64,000 bases of DNA from Pseudomonas sp. HN11 (GCF_021390155.1 NZ_CP089985.1:4413001-4477000); one strand, 5' to 3'. Positions 39,308 through 47,960 are shown, counted from the first letter of the stretch. Translations and numbers: made by a program. The notes: generated by a model not told the origin, from the letters alone.

Positions 39308-39592
39308 ATGTTTAAAGTCAACGAGTACTTCGACGGCACCGTCAAGTCGATCGCTTTCGGCACCGCAGAAGGTCCGGCGACCATCGGCGTCATGGCCCCC
39401 GGCGAATACGAATTCGGCACCGCCCAGCGTGAAATCATGCACGTGGTGTCCGGCGCCCTGACCGTCAAACTGCCTGATGCCAGCGAGTGGGAAACCTTTG
39501 CCGCCGGCAGCCAGTTCAACGTGCCGGCCAATAGCAAGTTCCAGTTGAAGGTCGCCGTGGACACCGCTTACCTGTGCGAATACCGCGGCTAA
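39308..39592 (+). CDS. ppnP: Pyrimidine/purine nucleoside phosphorylase PpnP
   Basis: This 94-residue single-domain cupin (former DUF1255) shows [39 protein letters not shown] (in parts) and the end YLCEYRG, which fit the PpnP family. These small enzymes split nucleosides with phosphate to the base and ribose-1-phosphate. The start at 39308 is used because the ATG follows a good site (CGAGGAATCGCC) and matches the family N terminus; the frame upstream to 39260 is not conserved-looking. A strong terminator follows. Confidence 0.9.
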   Translation: MFKVNEYFDGTVKSIAFGTAEGPATIGVMAPGEYEFGTAQREIMHVVSGALTVKLPDASEWETFAAGSQFNVPANSKFQLKVAVDTAYLCEYRG

Positions 39593-39607
39593 GGGTTTCT
39601 CGGCTGC

Positions 39608-39645
39608 AAAAAAAATGCCCGTATCCCAAGAGACGGGCATTTTTT
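39608..39645. terminator. Bidirectional intrinsic terminator
   Basis: AAAAAATGCCCGT (to 39622) pairs with ACGGGCATTTTTT (from 39633), giving a stem with A-run before and T-run after. It serves ppnP and the convergent AraC-family gene, whose stop codon lies at the right edge. Confidence 0.88.
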
Positions 39646-40537
39646 ATGGGCGGGCGTACTGACTCGGCGCGACCCCGACATACCGGCTGAACGCCACGCT
39701 GAAGGCGCTGGTCGAGCCATAGCCCACTCGCTCGGCGACGTTACCGACCGCCAGCCTGTTCTCGGCCAGCAATTGCTTGGCGATCTGCATACGCCACCCC
39801 AGCAGATACGCCATCGGCGCAATGCCCACCACCCGCGTGAAACGCTCGAAGAACGCCGAGCGAGAAAGCGCTGCCACCTTCGCCAATTGGTCGACCGTCC
39901 AGGCGTGGCCGATACGTGCGTGGATCTGCTTCAGCGCCGGAGCCAGTCGCTCATCCTCCAAGCCTCGCAGCAGCCCCGCCGGGGCATCGCCCGTCGCCGC
40001 CGAACGCATGGCTTCCACCAGCAACAATTCCACCAGCCGCGACAGGACGAACTCACTGCCCGCTCGTTGTATGACGCACTCCTCACCGACCATGTTCACC
40101 AGCTGGGACAGGCGGGCCGAGTCGCGTACGTGAACCACCGTGGGCAACAACGACACCAGCAAGCCCGGATCGGCGCAGTCGAACACGAACGAGCCGCCCA
40201 GCGAACGCATCTGCGGCGCCCCCTCTGGCTCGCCGTAACGCACCTCGCGATGGACGCTGGCGACTTGATGGGGGTCCATCTGCACCGCGGGTGCAGGCGC
40301 AAAGCTCGACAGGGTAAAGGCCGGCGTGGTGGGCAACAGGACAAAATCACCGGCACTGACCGCAACGGGCGCGTGCCCTTCGACCGTCAGCAGGCAACTG
40401 CCCTCCAGCATGACGCAGAAACTGGGCAGGCCGAATTCCGTGTAATGCACGGCCCAATTGCCCTTGCCGCTGATGGGGTTGGCGAACGCCGCGCGCGGGT
40501 GCAGCAATCGAATGACTTCGGACAGAGGATCGGCCAT
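39644..40537 (-). CDS. AraC-family regulator (cupin sensor domain)
   Basis: This 297-residue protein has an N-terminal cupin-like domain (AraC_binding_6 type; GNWAVHYTEFGLPSFCVMLEG region and CADPGLLVSLLP) and a C-terminal pair of helix-turn-helix motifs: WTVDQLAKVAALSRSAFFERF and AVGNVAERVGYGSTSAFSVAFSRYVG. It is divergent from the SDR gene at 40638 across 100 bases, so it probably regulates that gene. Effector unknown. Confidence 0.87.
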   Translation of the reverse strand: MADPLSEVIRLLHPRAAFANPISGKGNWAVHYTEFGLPSFCVMLEGSCLLTVEGHAPVAVSAGDFVLLPTTPAFTLSSFAPAPAVQMDPHQVASVHREVRYGEPEGAPQMRSLGGSFVFDCADPGLLVSLLPTVVHVRDSARLSQLVNMVGEECVIQRAGSEFVLSRLVELLLVEAMRSAATGDAPAGLLRGLEDERLAPALKQIHARIGHAWTVDQLAKVAALSRSAFFERFTRVVGIAPMAYLLGWRMQIAKQLLAENRLAVGNVAERVGYGSTSAFSVAFSRYVGVAPSQYARP

Positions 40538-40637
40538 TTTTGGACTCCCACTAAACAGATGCAGACGTTACATCATCGATCATCCACCAAGATTTCTCTA
40601 TCGTGGCCGACGAATCAACCAACGACTGGAGCGTCCC

Positions 40638-41375
40638 ATGAAAAGCGTACTGATTACCGGCTGTTCCTCGGGCTATGGCCTTGCCACGGCCCGTTACTTC
40701 CTGGCGCAGGGCTGGAAAGTCATCGCTACCCTGCGCACACCGCGCGAAGGCCTGCTACCGACGTCGGACCACCTGCGCGTGCTTGCGCTGGACGTGACCC
40801 GCCCCGGCAGCATCGCACAGGCGCTTGAGGCTGCCGGTCCCATCGACGTCCTGGTGAATAACGCCGGCATCGGCTTACTCGGCGCATTCGAAGCTACCCC
40901 CATGGCCACTGTGCGCGATGTGTTCGAAACCAATACCTTTGGGGTCATGGCGATGTGCCAAGCGGTGATCCCGCAGTTTCGCGCGCGCCGGGCCGGGACG
41001 ATTGTGAATGTCACTTCCAGCGCAACGCTGGCGCCCTTTCCCCTGGTGGCGGTCTACACGGCCAGCAAGACCGCGATCGAAGGGTTTTCCGGGTCGCTGG
41101 AACTGGAACTCAAGGAGTTCGGCGTGAACATCAAGGTCGTCCAGCCTGGCTACGGCCCCACCACGCGCTTCACCAGCAATGGACAGCAGCGGATGCAAGG
41201 CCTGATTCCAGAAGCCTACGAACCGTTTGCCCATCGCGTGTTCGCCTGGGCAACCAACCCCACCGCGGCCACGCAGGAGAGTGATGTGGCGCAGGGAGTA
41301 TGGCGCGCTGCCAATGATACGTCTGGCCAACTGCGCTTTGCAGCCGGCGCGGACGCCCTGGCCCTGACTCGCTAG
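40638..41375 (+). CDS. Short-chain dehydrogenase/reductase
   Basis: This 245-residue classical SDR has TGCSSGYG (cofactor loop), LVNNAGIGL, the catalytic serine in VNVTSSATL, and YTASKTAIEG (YxxxK). The variant glycine motif TGxSSGxG and the arginine in TLRTPREG suggest NADP preference. Its start at 40638 (MKSVLITG) fits the family; the longer frame runs through the divergent promoter. It pairs with the AraC-family gene next door. The substrate cannot be told. Confidence 0.85.
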   Translation: MKSVLITGCSSGYGLATARYFLAQGWKVIATLRTPREGLLPTSDHLRVLALDVTRPGSIAQALEAAGPIDVLVNNAGIGLLGAFEATPMATVRDVFETNTFGVMAMCQAVIPQFRARRAGTIVNVTSSATLAPFPLVAVYTASKTAIEGFSGSLELELKEFGVNIKVVQPGYGPTTRFTSNGQQRMQGLIPEAYEPFAHRVFAWATNPTAATQESDVAQGVWRAANDTSGQLRFAAGADALALTR

Positions 41376-41378
41376 CGC

Positions 41379-42185
41379 TTATTCGAGAATCGTCACCGGC
41401 ATCCCGACTTCCAGGCGCCCGATGCCATCGTTGACCAGGTTCTGACCGAACATTGCGCCATTTTCAGTCTTGCGGTAGGCCTCCAGCGTCGCGAAGGGTT
41501 CGCGGTCGGCACTGCGTTCACCGGTCTGCGGGTCGATGGTGGTGAGGATGCAGCGCGAGCACTGCTTGACCACTCGGAACTCCACATCGCCGATGCGCAA
41601 GCGTTTCCAGCCGTCCTCGGCAAAGGCTTCGCCGCCTTCGATCACCAGGTTGGGACGAAAACGCAGCATTTCCATGGGCCGGCCAATGCGTTGCGAAAGG
41701 TCGTCCAGCGAGGCCTGGCCGATCACCAGCAGCGGGTAGCCGTCGGCGAACGCGACCTGATCATCGTCCTTGCCATAACCGGCTTCGGTGGTGCGGGCGC
41801 GCTCGAGGGGGATCTGCACCAGGCGTGTCGGTTTACCGATAAAGTCGCTGACCCAGGCGGCGGCCTCGTCGCCCGCATCCGGCACGCGCAAGGTGTCGCG
41901 CCAGATGGTCACACCGCGTAGCTCCGCGTCGCGGCCAGGCAGCGCCACGTCCAGCGGCGTGTAGCCCGGCGAACTCAGGGCGAGCCCCCCGCTGCTGTTC
42001 CTCAGGGCCGAGAGTTGGCTCATCTTCGCTACCGCGCGCTGGGTGAGAAAGCGCCCACTGGCTTCATCCACCAGCATCCAACGTCGATCCCCGTCCAGCC
42101 CGAGTTTATCCAGGCCGACTTGCTGCAATATCTCGGCCTTGCCGGACTTCAAGGGGTAACGGTACAGCGCGCTGAGACGAAGCAT
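41379..42185 (-). CDS. MOSC domain protein, YcbX-like
   Basis: This 268-residue protein has the MOSC N-terminal beta barrel (LSALYRYPLKSGKAEIL, LDGDRRWMLVDEASGRFLTQR) and a MOSC domain with the conserved cysteine in VVKQCSRCILTTID. MOSC proteins are predicted to carry sulfur or bind molybdenum cofactor; YcbX-type proteins reduce N-hydroxylated compounds. It lacks the C-terminal ferredoxin domain of E. coli YcbX (about 369 residues), being the shorter form common in pseudomonads. It is convergent with the SDR gene. Confidence 0.85.
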   Translation of the reverse strand: MLRLSALYRYPLKSGKAEILQQVGLDKLGLDGDRRWMLVDEASGRFLTQRAVAKMSQLSALRNSSGGLALSSPGYTPLDVALPGRDAELRGVTIWRDTLRVPDAGDEAAAWVSDFIGKPTRLVQIPLERARTTEAGYGKDDDQVAFADGYPLLVIGQASLDDLSQRIGRPMEMLRFRPNLVIEGGEAFAEDGWKRLRIGDVEFRVVKQCSRCILTTIDPQTGERSADREPFATLEAYRKTENGAMFGQNLVNDGIGRLEVGMPVTILE

Positions 42186-42225
42186 GGGCCTGCATTCCTG
42201 AGGGGCAAAGCCATCACCCTAAGGG

Positions 42226-43161
42226 TCAAGCAGGCACTTCGTCCAGCATCAGACGCTGACGCACCACATCCACCAGCTTATCGGGCTGGAATTTGGACAG
42301 GAAGTTGTCGCAACCGACCTTCTTCACCATCGAGTCGTTGAAGCTGCCCGACAACGAGGTGTGCAGCACCACATACAGGCCACGCAGGCGTGGGTCGTTG
42401 CGGATCTCGGTCGTGAGGCGGTAGCCGTCCATCTCGGGCATTTCGGCGTCGGTGAAGATCATCAGCAACTTGTCGGTCATCACCTGGCCGCTGTCGGCCC
42501 AGGCCTTGAGCATGTTCAGCGCCTTGAGGCCGTCGCTGGCGATGTGCATCTTCACGCCCAGTTGGCCGAGGGTGTCGCGCAGTTGCGAGAGGGCCACATT
42601 GGAGTCGTCCACCAGCAGCACTTCGCGACCACGGGCACGCTCCAGTACCGGGTCTTCGAGTTTTTCACGGGAGACCTTGGCGTTGTACGGCACGATCTCG
42701 GCCAGGACTTTTTCCACGTCGATGATTTCCACCAACTGGTCGTCAACCTTGCTGATGGCCGTGAGGTAATGCTGGCGACCGGCGCTGGTCGGGGGCGGCA
42801 GAATGGCTTCCCAGTTCATGTTGACGATGCGGTCCACGCCGCCTACCAGGAACGCCTGCACTGAGCGGTTGTATTCGGTGACGATAATAGTGCTGTTGGG
42901 GCCCGGCACCAGCGGACGCATGCCGATGGCCTGGGACAGGTCGATCACCGGCAGGGTCTGGCCGCGCAGGTTGACTACACCGCACACGAACGGGTGGCGC
43001 TGGGGCATCAAGGTCAACTTGGGCAGTTGCAGGACTTCCTGCACCTTGAACACGTTGATCGCGAACAGCTGACGCCCGAACAGGCGGAACATGAGGATCT
43101 CCAGGCGATTCTCACCCACCAGTTGCGTGCGTTGATCTACCGTGTCGAGAATGCCAGCCAT
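42226..43161 (-). CDS. cheV: Chemotaxis coupling protein CheV
   Basis: This 311-residue protein joins a CheW domain (about residues 20-165; FAINVFKVQEVLQLP, GVVNLRGQTLPVIDLSQAIG) to a receiver domain (about 178-305; VLLVDDSN, phospho-acceptor D238 in IFTDAEMPEMDGY, and K in SKFQPDKL). CheV couples receptors to CheA and is thought to aid adaptation by being phosphorylated. The start at 43161 (MAGILDTVDQ) is family-like; the longer frame to 43221 would include the promoter. A FliA-type promoter lies about 50 bases upstream, tying it to the flagellar regulon. Confidence 0.92.
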   Translation of the reverse strand: MAGILDTVDQRTQLVGENRLEILMFRLFGRQLFAINVFKVQEVLQLPKLTLMPQRHPFVCGVVNLRGQTLPVIDLSQAIGMRPLVPGPNSTIIVTEYNRSVQAFLVGGVDRIVNMNWEAILPPPTSAGRQHYLTAISKVDDQLVEIIDVEKVLAEIVPYNAKVSREKLEDPVLERARGREVLLVDDSNVALSQLRDTLGQLGVKMHIASDGLKALNMLKAWADSGQVMTDKLLMIFTDAEMPEMDGYRLTTEIRNDPRLRGLYVVLHTSLSGSFNDSMVKKVGCDNFLSKFQPDKLVDVVRQRLMLDEVPA

Positions 43162-43208
43162 TAAAAGCTCCTGATGCGCTAAGGAATTGTGCAGCTCACT
43201 TAAGCTCG

Positions 43209-43235
43209 TTATCGGCGGCAAGCGCCAGACCTTGA
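43209..43235 (-). promoter_or_regulatory. FliA (sigma-28) promoter of cheV
   Basis: On the minus strand: TCAAGGTC, 11 bases, GCCGATAA. The -10 element matches the sigma-28 consensus exactly and the spacing is exact; the -35 keeps most of the TAAAGTTT pattern. It points at cheV, 48 bases from the start codon. Confidence 0.75.
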
Positions 43236-43262
43236 CCCCTGTAAAATGCCACGTAAATCCAT

Positions 43263-43281
43263 TGATGTCACACTGACATCA
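43263..43281. promoter_or_regulatory. Perfect 8-bp palindrome upstream of cheV
   Basis: TGATGTCA-CAC-TGACATCA is an exact inverted repeat with a 3-base centre, just upstream of the cheV promoter. It looks like a dimeric regulator site; the binder is unknown. Confidence 0.45.
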
Positions 43282-43700
43282 TGGTTTACTGCGCAGGCCT
43301 CTCCAGATAGCGGTACAGCGTCCTTGCGCGACATTCAGTTCGACGCAAGGTTCCGCTATGTAAGGGATTCCCCTATGCACAATCAGGCCCAACCTGATAT
43401 TCGCAATATCTAATAGCCATTAATGTGACGCCATTCTCAATGCATGAATGGAGTCAGGCTTTTGTTCGCCATCCCAAGCCCTCGGCCCACAGGCCTTTCA
43501 GACATTCAAATGTCGGCAACTGAAGGTGTGCGATTGACCCCATTCACGAGGGTCGCGCACAGCCGTTGCCGTCACTCTAATAAAGCTCCTACTGAAAATT
43601 CAGAAGCAACCTACAGATTTCAGTCATATTTCAGCGCTACTTTTAAGCCATTCACTCGGTGCGGCATCTCATCACCCGACCTTAAGTTGTGGAGACTTGT
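43282..43700. other. Intergenic region between cheV and the 149-residue gene
   Basis: About 420 bases with no supported gene. It holds a stem-loop near 43318-43345 (CCTTGCG and CGCAAGG arms). The open frame at 43444-43704 has no ribosome site or recognisable protein and is not called. The last part (from about 43590) is AT-richer and should carry the promoter of the gene at 43701. Confidence 0.5.
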
Positions 43701-44150
43701 ATGATGAACAGCGCAAATGAATGGCAAACCACACTGCCCCAGTTCTTGCTTGAAGCAGAAAAGCTGCTGGCAAAATCGGAAGAGTGCCTGAACCATCTGC
43801 ACCTGATTCGCGACGACAGCGACGCCATCGACTGCATGAAAACCAGCTTGAGCAAACTGGCCGAAAAGGCTGACAGCCTGGCTCTGCAGGCGATCAGCGA
43901 GTTTTCCCGGCATATTCAATACCTGATTGCCAACGCCGTCAGCCCCATGCAGCTGCATGATCAGGCGTTGGACGCCTTGCACGCGTGCCTGACATTACTG
44001 GCGTGGCAACTGGAACTGATCGACACCCGCACCGGCGAGCTGAGTATGGATGAGAGTGAGCAAGCAACATTGATTGCAACCGTGACGCTGCAGATTCCGC
44101 AAAAAGATTTCAGTTATAAACCGCAGCAACGTATGCACCACGCGTCTTAA
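43701..44150 (+). CDS. Unrecognised 149-residue helical protein
   Basis: I do not recognise this protein. The tandem ATG at 43701/43704 follows GTGGAG at a 6-base distance, a good translation start. The sequence is soluble and almost entirely helical by eye (LPQFLLEAEKLLAKSEECLNHLHLI, MKTSLSKLAEKADSLALQAISEFSRHIQYLI, DQALDALHACLTLLAWQLELI, each in part), suggesting a four-helix bundle. That could be an Hpt-like or chemotaxis-linked fold, since cheV and a two-component pair flank it, but there is no clear phospho-histidine motif. Codon use is ordinary. Function unknown. Confidence 0.65.
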   Translation: MMNSANEWQTTLPQFLLEAEKLLAKSEECLNHLHLIRDDSDAIDCMKTSLSKLAEKADSLALQAISEFSRHIQYLIANAVSPMQLHDQALDALHACLTLLAWQLELIDTRTGELSMDESEQATLIATVTLQIPQKDFSYKPQQRMHHAS

Positions 44151-44424
44151 GCGGATAGTGGGTCGCGTTTAAACCTGAAGTTATCTGAAAACGACACAAC
44201 CGATACATCCAGCGGAATTGAAACGCAAAGACAAAAATATCAATTAGTCATTAACGGTAATATCGATACAACTCAACTGAAATAATATAATCCCCCTACT
44301 TCATGAACTCTGGGAATACCGCCCGGAGCATTTGCGCGGTTAATAACCCCGGCAGGCAAGGCACCAGGCGACCAACGGTAATAGTGGTGGTACTATACCT
44401 CGCTCGAAGTGACTCAACTTCATC
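44151..44424. other. AT-rich intergenic region upstream of the NarL-type kinase
   Basis: About 270 bases without a gene, clearly richer in A and T than the surroundings (around 44215-44295). It contains TATAAT at 44286-44291, a possible -10 element, but no convincing -35, and an imperfect inverted repeat GGTAATAGT/ACTATACC at about 44378-44400 close to the kinase start. Confidence 0.4.
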
Positions 44425-45411
44425 ATGCATAAAAACGATTCGATAACGCGTCCCAAACAGAGCCCTGTCAGCCGCCGTGACCGGACTTCCCGCAGCGAAC
44501 CTTCATTGGCTCCATCCGCTATGTACGCCTACCTCAAGACACTCATCGCAAGGTCCGCGTCCCGCAGCAATGCACGCCGTCTGATCCTTGCCCTGTGCCT
44601 TGGCTCGCTGCTGCTGAGCCTGTGGGCCTACAGTTTTTCTGCGGCATTGCCGCTGCTGGTGGTACTTAACCTGGCAACACTGTTGGTGCTCGGCCTGCAG
44701 CAATGGCACTCGCGTAAATCCATCAAGTTCCAGCCCCAGGAACTGGCTGATCGCCTGCTGCAAGTGCAGGAAAACGAACGCCACCGCCTCAGCCGCGAAC
44801 TGCATGACGACATCGGCCAACTACTCACCGCCGCCAAGTTGCAAAGCGAATGGCTCAAGCGCCGCCTGCCTGAAGACCTGCAAAGCCAGTGCACAGTGCT
44901 CTGCAACACTCTGAACGAAACCCTGGCCAAAGTGCGCGACGTCTCCGCCATCCTCAACCCCCGCCAGTTGGCCAGCCTGGGCCTGGAAGCCAGCCTGCGC
45001 GCGCACCTGCTCAAGACCCTGGAAAACACCCCCGTTCACTGGAGCCTGGAATGCCAGCAACGGCTGACCGGCATCCCCGAAGAAATGGCCGTCGCGGCCT
45101 TTCGCATCACCCAGGAAGCGGTGACCAACATGCTGCGCCACGCCCAGGCGCGCAATCTGCTGGTACGCCTGCAACGCTTGCCCGAAGGCCTGTCACTGAC
45201 TATCTGCGATGACGGCCGGGGCTTTTCGCCGGCGATCAACCCTGGCCTGGAAGGCCAACGGGGCATGGCCGGCATGTCCGAGCGGATCGATCAGCTTGGC
45301 GGTACGTTGTCCGTCAGCAGCCAGCCAGGCCAAGGCACACGGATCGAAGCGCTTTTCCCCTGGGCGCCCCGCGCCCTCGAACGGGCCAGTTCCCCTAAGG
45401 TTCTTGAGTGA
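44425..45411 (+). CDS. NarL-type sensor histidine kinase
   Basis: This 328-residue kinase has two membrane helices close together (about residues 52-70 and 73-92) with almost no periplasmic loop, so any signal is likely sensed in the membrane or inside the cell. The HisKA_3 box ERHRLSRELHDDIGQ puts the phosphorylated histidine at H127. The HATPase domain shows AFRITQEAVTNMLRHAQA, ICDDGRGF and GQRGMAGMSERI. It overlaps the response regulator start by 4 bases (GTGA). The N-terminal 35 residues are polar and basic; a later ATG at 44521 (MYAYLKTL) is an alternative start. Confidence 0.88.
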   Translation: MHKNDSITRPKQSPVSRRDRTSRSEPSLAPSAMYAYLKTLIARSASRSNARRLILALCLGSLLLSLWAYSFSAALPLLVVLNLATLLVLGLQQWHSRKSIKFQPQELADRLLQVQENERHRLSRELHDDIGQLLTAAKLQSEWLKRRLPEDLQSQCTVLCNTLNETLAKVRDVSAILNPRQLASLGLEASLRAHLLKTLENTPVHWSLECQQRLTGIPEEMAVAAFRITQEAVTNMLRHAQARNLLVRLQRLPEGLSLTICDDGRGFSPAINPGLEGQRGMAGMSERIDQLGGTLSVSSQPGQGTRIEALFPWAPRALERASSPKVLE

Positions 45412-46067
45412 CCTGCACATTACTCCTGGTGGATGACCATGCACTGATCCGGGCCGGCGTACGCGCGCTGGTCCAGGATATCCCCGGCTACACTGTAATC
45501 GGCGAGGCCAGCGATGGCGCGCAGTTGCTGGAGCAGTTCAGCGGCCTGCTGCCGGATATCGTGCTGTTGGACCTGTCGATGAAACACACCGGCGGGCTGG
45601 ATGCGCTGCAACAACTCAAGCGCGCCTATCCCAAAAGCAAAGTACTGATCCTGTCGATGCACACTGACCCGGAACTGATCATGTGCGCGCTGGAGTCCGG
45701 CGCCCATGGCTACCTGCTCAAGGACACCACCGCCAACGAGCTGGAACACGCCTTGCTGGCCCTGCACAATAACGAGCGCTACCTGAGCCCTGCGATTGCC
45801 CACACGGTAATCAACCAGGCACTTGTGCGCAGCCAAGGCCCCACCACCCCGGCCGGCCACACCCACAATCTCACGGCGCGGCAACTGGAGATCCTGCGTT
45901 TGATTGTGCGCGGGAAGTCGACACGGGAAATCGCCCACGGCCTGGGCCTGAGCATCAAGACCGTGGAAGCGCACCGCTCACAGATCATGAAACGCCTGCA
46001 GATTTTCGACGTGGCGGGCCTGGTGTTATTCGCGGTGCGCGAGCAGATCATCAGCCTGGATGACTAA
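45408..46067 (+). CDS. LuxR/NarL-family response regulator
   Basis: This 219-residue protein starts at a GTG overlapping the kinase stop. It has a receiver domain with VDDH, phospho-acceptor D55 (IVLLDLSMKHTGG) and K in YLLKDTTANE, and a C-terminal LuxR helix-turn-helix: LTARQLEILRLIVRGKSTREIAHGLGLSIKTVEAHRSQIMKRL (in parts). It is the partner of the kinase just upstream. Targets and signal are unknown. Its 3' end overlaps the convergent lipid kinase gene by 42 bases. Confidence 0.9.
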   Translation: MTCTLLLVDDHALIRAGVRALVQDIPGYTVIGEASDGAQLLEQFSGLLPDIVLLDLSMKHTGGLDALQQLKRAYPKSKVLILSMHTDPELIMCALESGAHGYLLKDTTANELEHALLALHNNERYLSPAIAHTVINQALVRSQGPTTPAGHTHNLTARQLEILRLIVRGKSTREIAHGLGLSIKTVEAHRSQIMKRLQIFDVAGLVLFAVREQIISLDD

Positions 46068-46946
46068 CGGCGAACCCACCGGCAGGTGCACGCGCAAAGC
46101 CTTGGGCAGGGCTTCGAAGTGCAGGTCATCGCCCTCCAGCGGCTCGCCATCCAGATTGATGTACAGGCCTTGCGCAACCTTGATGTTCACCCACGGCAGC
46201 CGTGCCCGGACAAACATGGTGTCCAGGCCCCAGCCGTTGTTCATCAACTCACGCAAGGTACCGACCACTTCCTGAGGCGCGGGCAAGACGCTGACATCCA
46301 GCAAGCCATCATCGGCCATGGCGCCTGGGCATAGCTCATGTCCACCGCCCGCCTGGCGACCGTTGCCGATGCCCAGAGCGAGCAACTCGCCTTTCCAATG
46401 GAAATCGGGGCCATCCAGTTCGGCGTAGGCGGCCTTCAACTCACTGAACCGCGTCAACCCCGTGAACAGGTAGGCGGCGCCGCCCAGGACCTTTTTCAAA
46501 TCTTCGGAGGTGTTGGCGGTGACCTGGCTGCCGAAGCCGCCGGTGGCCATGTTGAGGAAGATCTGCCCGCCAACCTGGCCGAGGTCGATGGCCTTTGGCG
46601 GCACGTCCAGCAGCGCCAGGGCCTGGGCAGGCTCCAGCGGCACGCCGGCGGCCTTGGCAAAGTCGTTGGCGGTGCCCAGGGGCATGAGCACCAGGCTGGC
46701 GTCGGCCTTGGCCTGGACCATGGCTTCGGCGACGTCACGCAAGGTGCCGTCGCCGCCGCCGGCGATAATGTGGGTGTAGCCTGCGCTGAACGCCTCACGC
46801 ACCAGGCGCTGGGCGTCGCCGCCCTCCCACGTAACCCGTACCGCCAGCTCCCAACCCAACTCACGCCGAGCCTGCACGGCTGCGCGCACGTCCTCGTTGA
46901 GGGCTTGCTTGCCGTGGAGGATCAACAGTGCCTTGGGGCTGGTCAT
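46026..46946 (-). CDS. yegS: Lipid kinase YegS
   Basis: This 306-residue diacylglycerol-kinase-family enzyme has IIAGGGDGTLRDVAEA (nucleotide-binding GGDGT), LGTANDFAKA, and the C-terminal half with GNGRQAGGGHELCPGAMADDGLLDVSV. YegS phosphorylates lipids such as phosphatidylglycerol in vitro; its role in the cell is not clear. Length fits the family (about 300). Its 3' end overlaps the response regulator gene convergently. Confidence 0.92.
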   Translation of the reverse strand: MTSPKALLILHGKQALNEDVRAAVQARRELGWELAVRVTWEGGDAQRLVREAFSAGYTHIIAGGGDGTLRDVAEAMVQAKADASLVLMPLGTANDFAKAAGVPLEPAQALALLDVPPKAIDLGQVGGQIFLNMATGGFGSQVTANTSEDLKKVLGGAAYLFTGLTRFSELKAAYAELDGPDFHWKGELLALGIGNGRQAGGGHELCPGAMADDGLLDVSVLPAPQEVVGTLRELMNNGWGLDTMFVRARLPWVNIKVAQGLYINLDGEPLEGDDLHFEALPKALRVHLPVGSPLVIQADDLLAHRE

Positions 46947-47039
46947 AGCGGGCTTACTCCTGGATTCAAGGGTGCATGAAGGATGTGGACCTTTGGCAGC
47001 CGGAAAAAAGCCATGGGCAAGGCAAATTAATTGGCTGCC

Positions 47040-47582
47040 CTAGAAATTATCCATCACGTTGCACATCGAGACCTTGCCCACCGACGTCGGTTCGATCCGT
47101 ACCCATTGCTTGCCGTCCGCCGGCAACTCGTCGAGCAGGAACGAGCAATCCGCCGACATTGACGCCTGCACCATGTAGTCGCGCCCGGGCTTGGGCACAA
47201 AGGTCATGGTCTTGGCGCACTGGCGGGGGTATTGCAGCCGCCCCAGGTAATGGAACGCGATCGGCTTGCCCGCTGGCACCACCAACTCGGACGTGACCGC
47301 ACCGGCCCAGGAGTAGATCGGTCCGGGCATGCCGAGATTTTCGCCGTTGTGATCGGGGAAACCGGCTTTCACCGAGGCCATCACCCCGGCGCCCGGCACG
47401 TTCCAGTCCAGGCAGTCACGCCCCGGCACCGCGCGCACCAGACCGTCGGTGACGACACGCACCCGAGCGGTTTCACCGCTTTGCGGCGGCACGTAGCCGG
47501 TGGACAGCGAACGGATGTTGGCCACCTGGCCGCAACCGCCCAGGGCCAGTAACACAACAGGCATCACCATTGAACTTCTCAT
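47040..47582 (-). CDS. Lipoprotein of unknown function (third after the FHA-like gene)
   Basis: I do not recognise this 180-residue protein as a named family. It has a short signal peptide with a lipobox LALGGC (Cys17), so it is probably membrane-anchored in the periplasm. The mature part is beta-rich by eye, with several cysteines (DCLDW, RQCAKT, ADCSFL, SMCNVM) that could form disulfides. It is 27 bases downstream of the 108-residue lipoprotein gene, on the same strand, and ends the putative tps operon. A candidate immunity or accessory factor; see findings. Confidence 0.7.
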   Translation of the reverse strand: MRSSMVMPVVLLALGGCGQVANIRSLSTGYVPPQSGETARVRVVTDGLVRAVPGRDCLDWNVPGAGVMASVKAGFPDHNGENLGMPGPIYSWAGAVTSELVVPAGKPIAFHYLGRLQYPRQCAKTMTFVPKPGRDYMVQASMSADCSFLLDELPADGKQWVRIEPTSVGKVSMCNVMDNF

Positions 47583-47609
47583 CAGCCGTCCTTTCGCATC
47601 GGGGGGAAT

Positions 47610-47936
47610 TTACGGCTGGCGACAATTCTGCTTGACCGACAGGTGCGGCGCCGGCTCGTAGCTCACGCGCTGCAAGCCGTCAGCGTCCTGGAACAGGAAG
47701 TACTTTACGCGGCAGTCCTTGAACATCGACGAATAACCCTCCGCGCGAAAGCCCTGGCCATCGACCTGTTTGGTCACGGTGTTGTTGCGGCTGACCACGG
47801 CGAGTACCTTCTGGTAGCTGTCGCCCATGTTCACTACCGGCTCACCGGTAACGGCCGCCGACGAGGCGCAACCGCCCAGGGTGGTTGCCGCCAGCACCAG
47901 TGCGGCGCCGTACAGTCCATTGCGTAGATCGGTCAT
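47610..47936 (-). CDS. Small lipoprotein of unknown function (second after the FHA-like gene)
   Basis: This 108-residue protein has a signal peptide with lipobox TLGGC (Cys23) and a mature part with MGDSYQKVLAVVSRNNTVTKQ and CRVKYFLFQDADGLQRVSYE. The fold may be a small SmpA/OmlA-like or BLIP-like one (an MGDSYQKV-type turn followed by strands), but I cannot confirm it. It lies 24 bases after the first lipoprotein gene and 27 before the third, so the three should be one transcript. Confidence 0.7.
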   Translation of the reverse strand: MTDLRNGLYGAALVLAATTLGGCASSAAVTGEPVVNMGDSYQKVLAVVSRNNTVTKQVDGQGFRAEGYSSMFKDCRVKYFLFQDADGLQRVSYEPAPHLSVKQNCRQP

Positions 47937-47960
47937 TCCTTGTTTCCTTTTAGTGATGAA

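Noticed and set aside
43444..43704. An 86-codon frame upstream of the 149-residue gene
   Set aside because: It has no ribosome site and no recognisable sequence, and it ends just inside the start of the better supported gene.
46995..47039. Possible terminator (GGCAGCC and GGCTGCC arms) after the last lipoprotein gene
   Set aside because: The arms are 31 bases apart with no T-run, so the hairpin is too weak to call.
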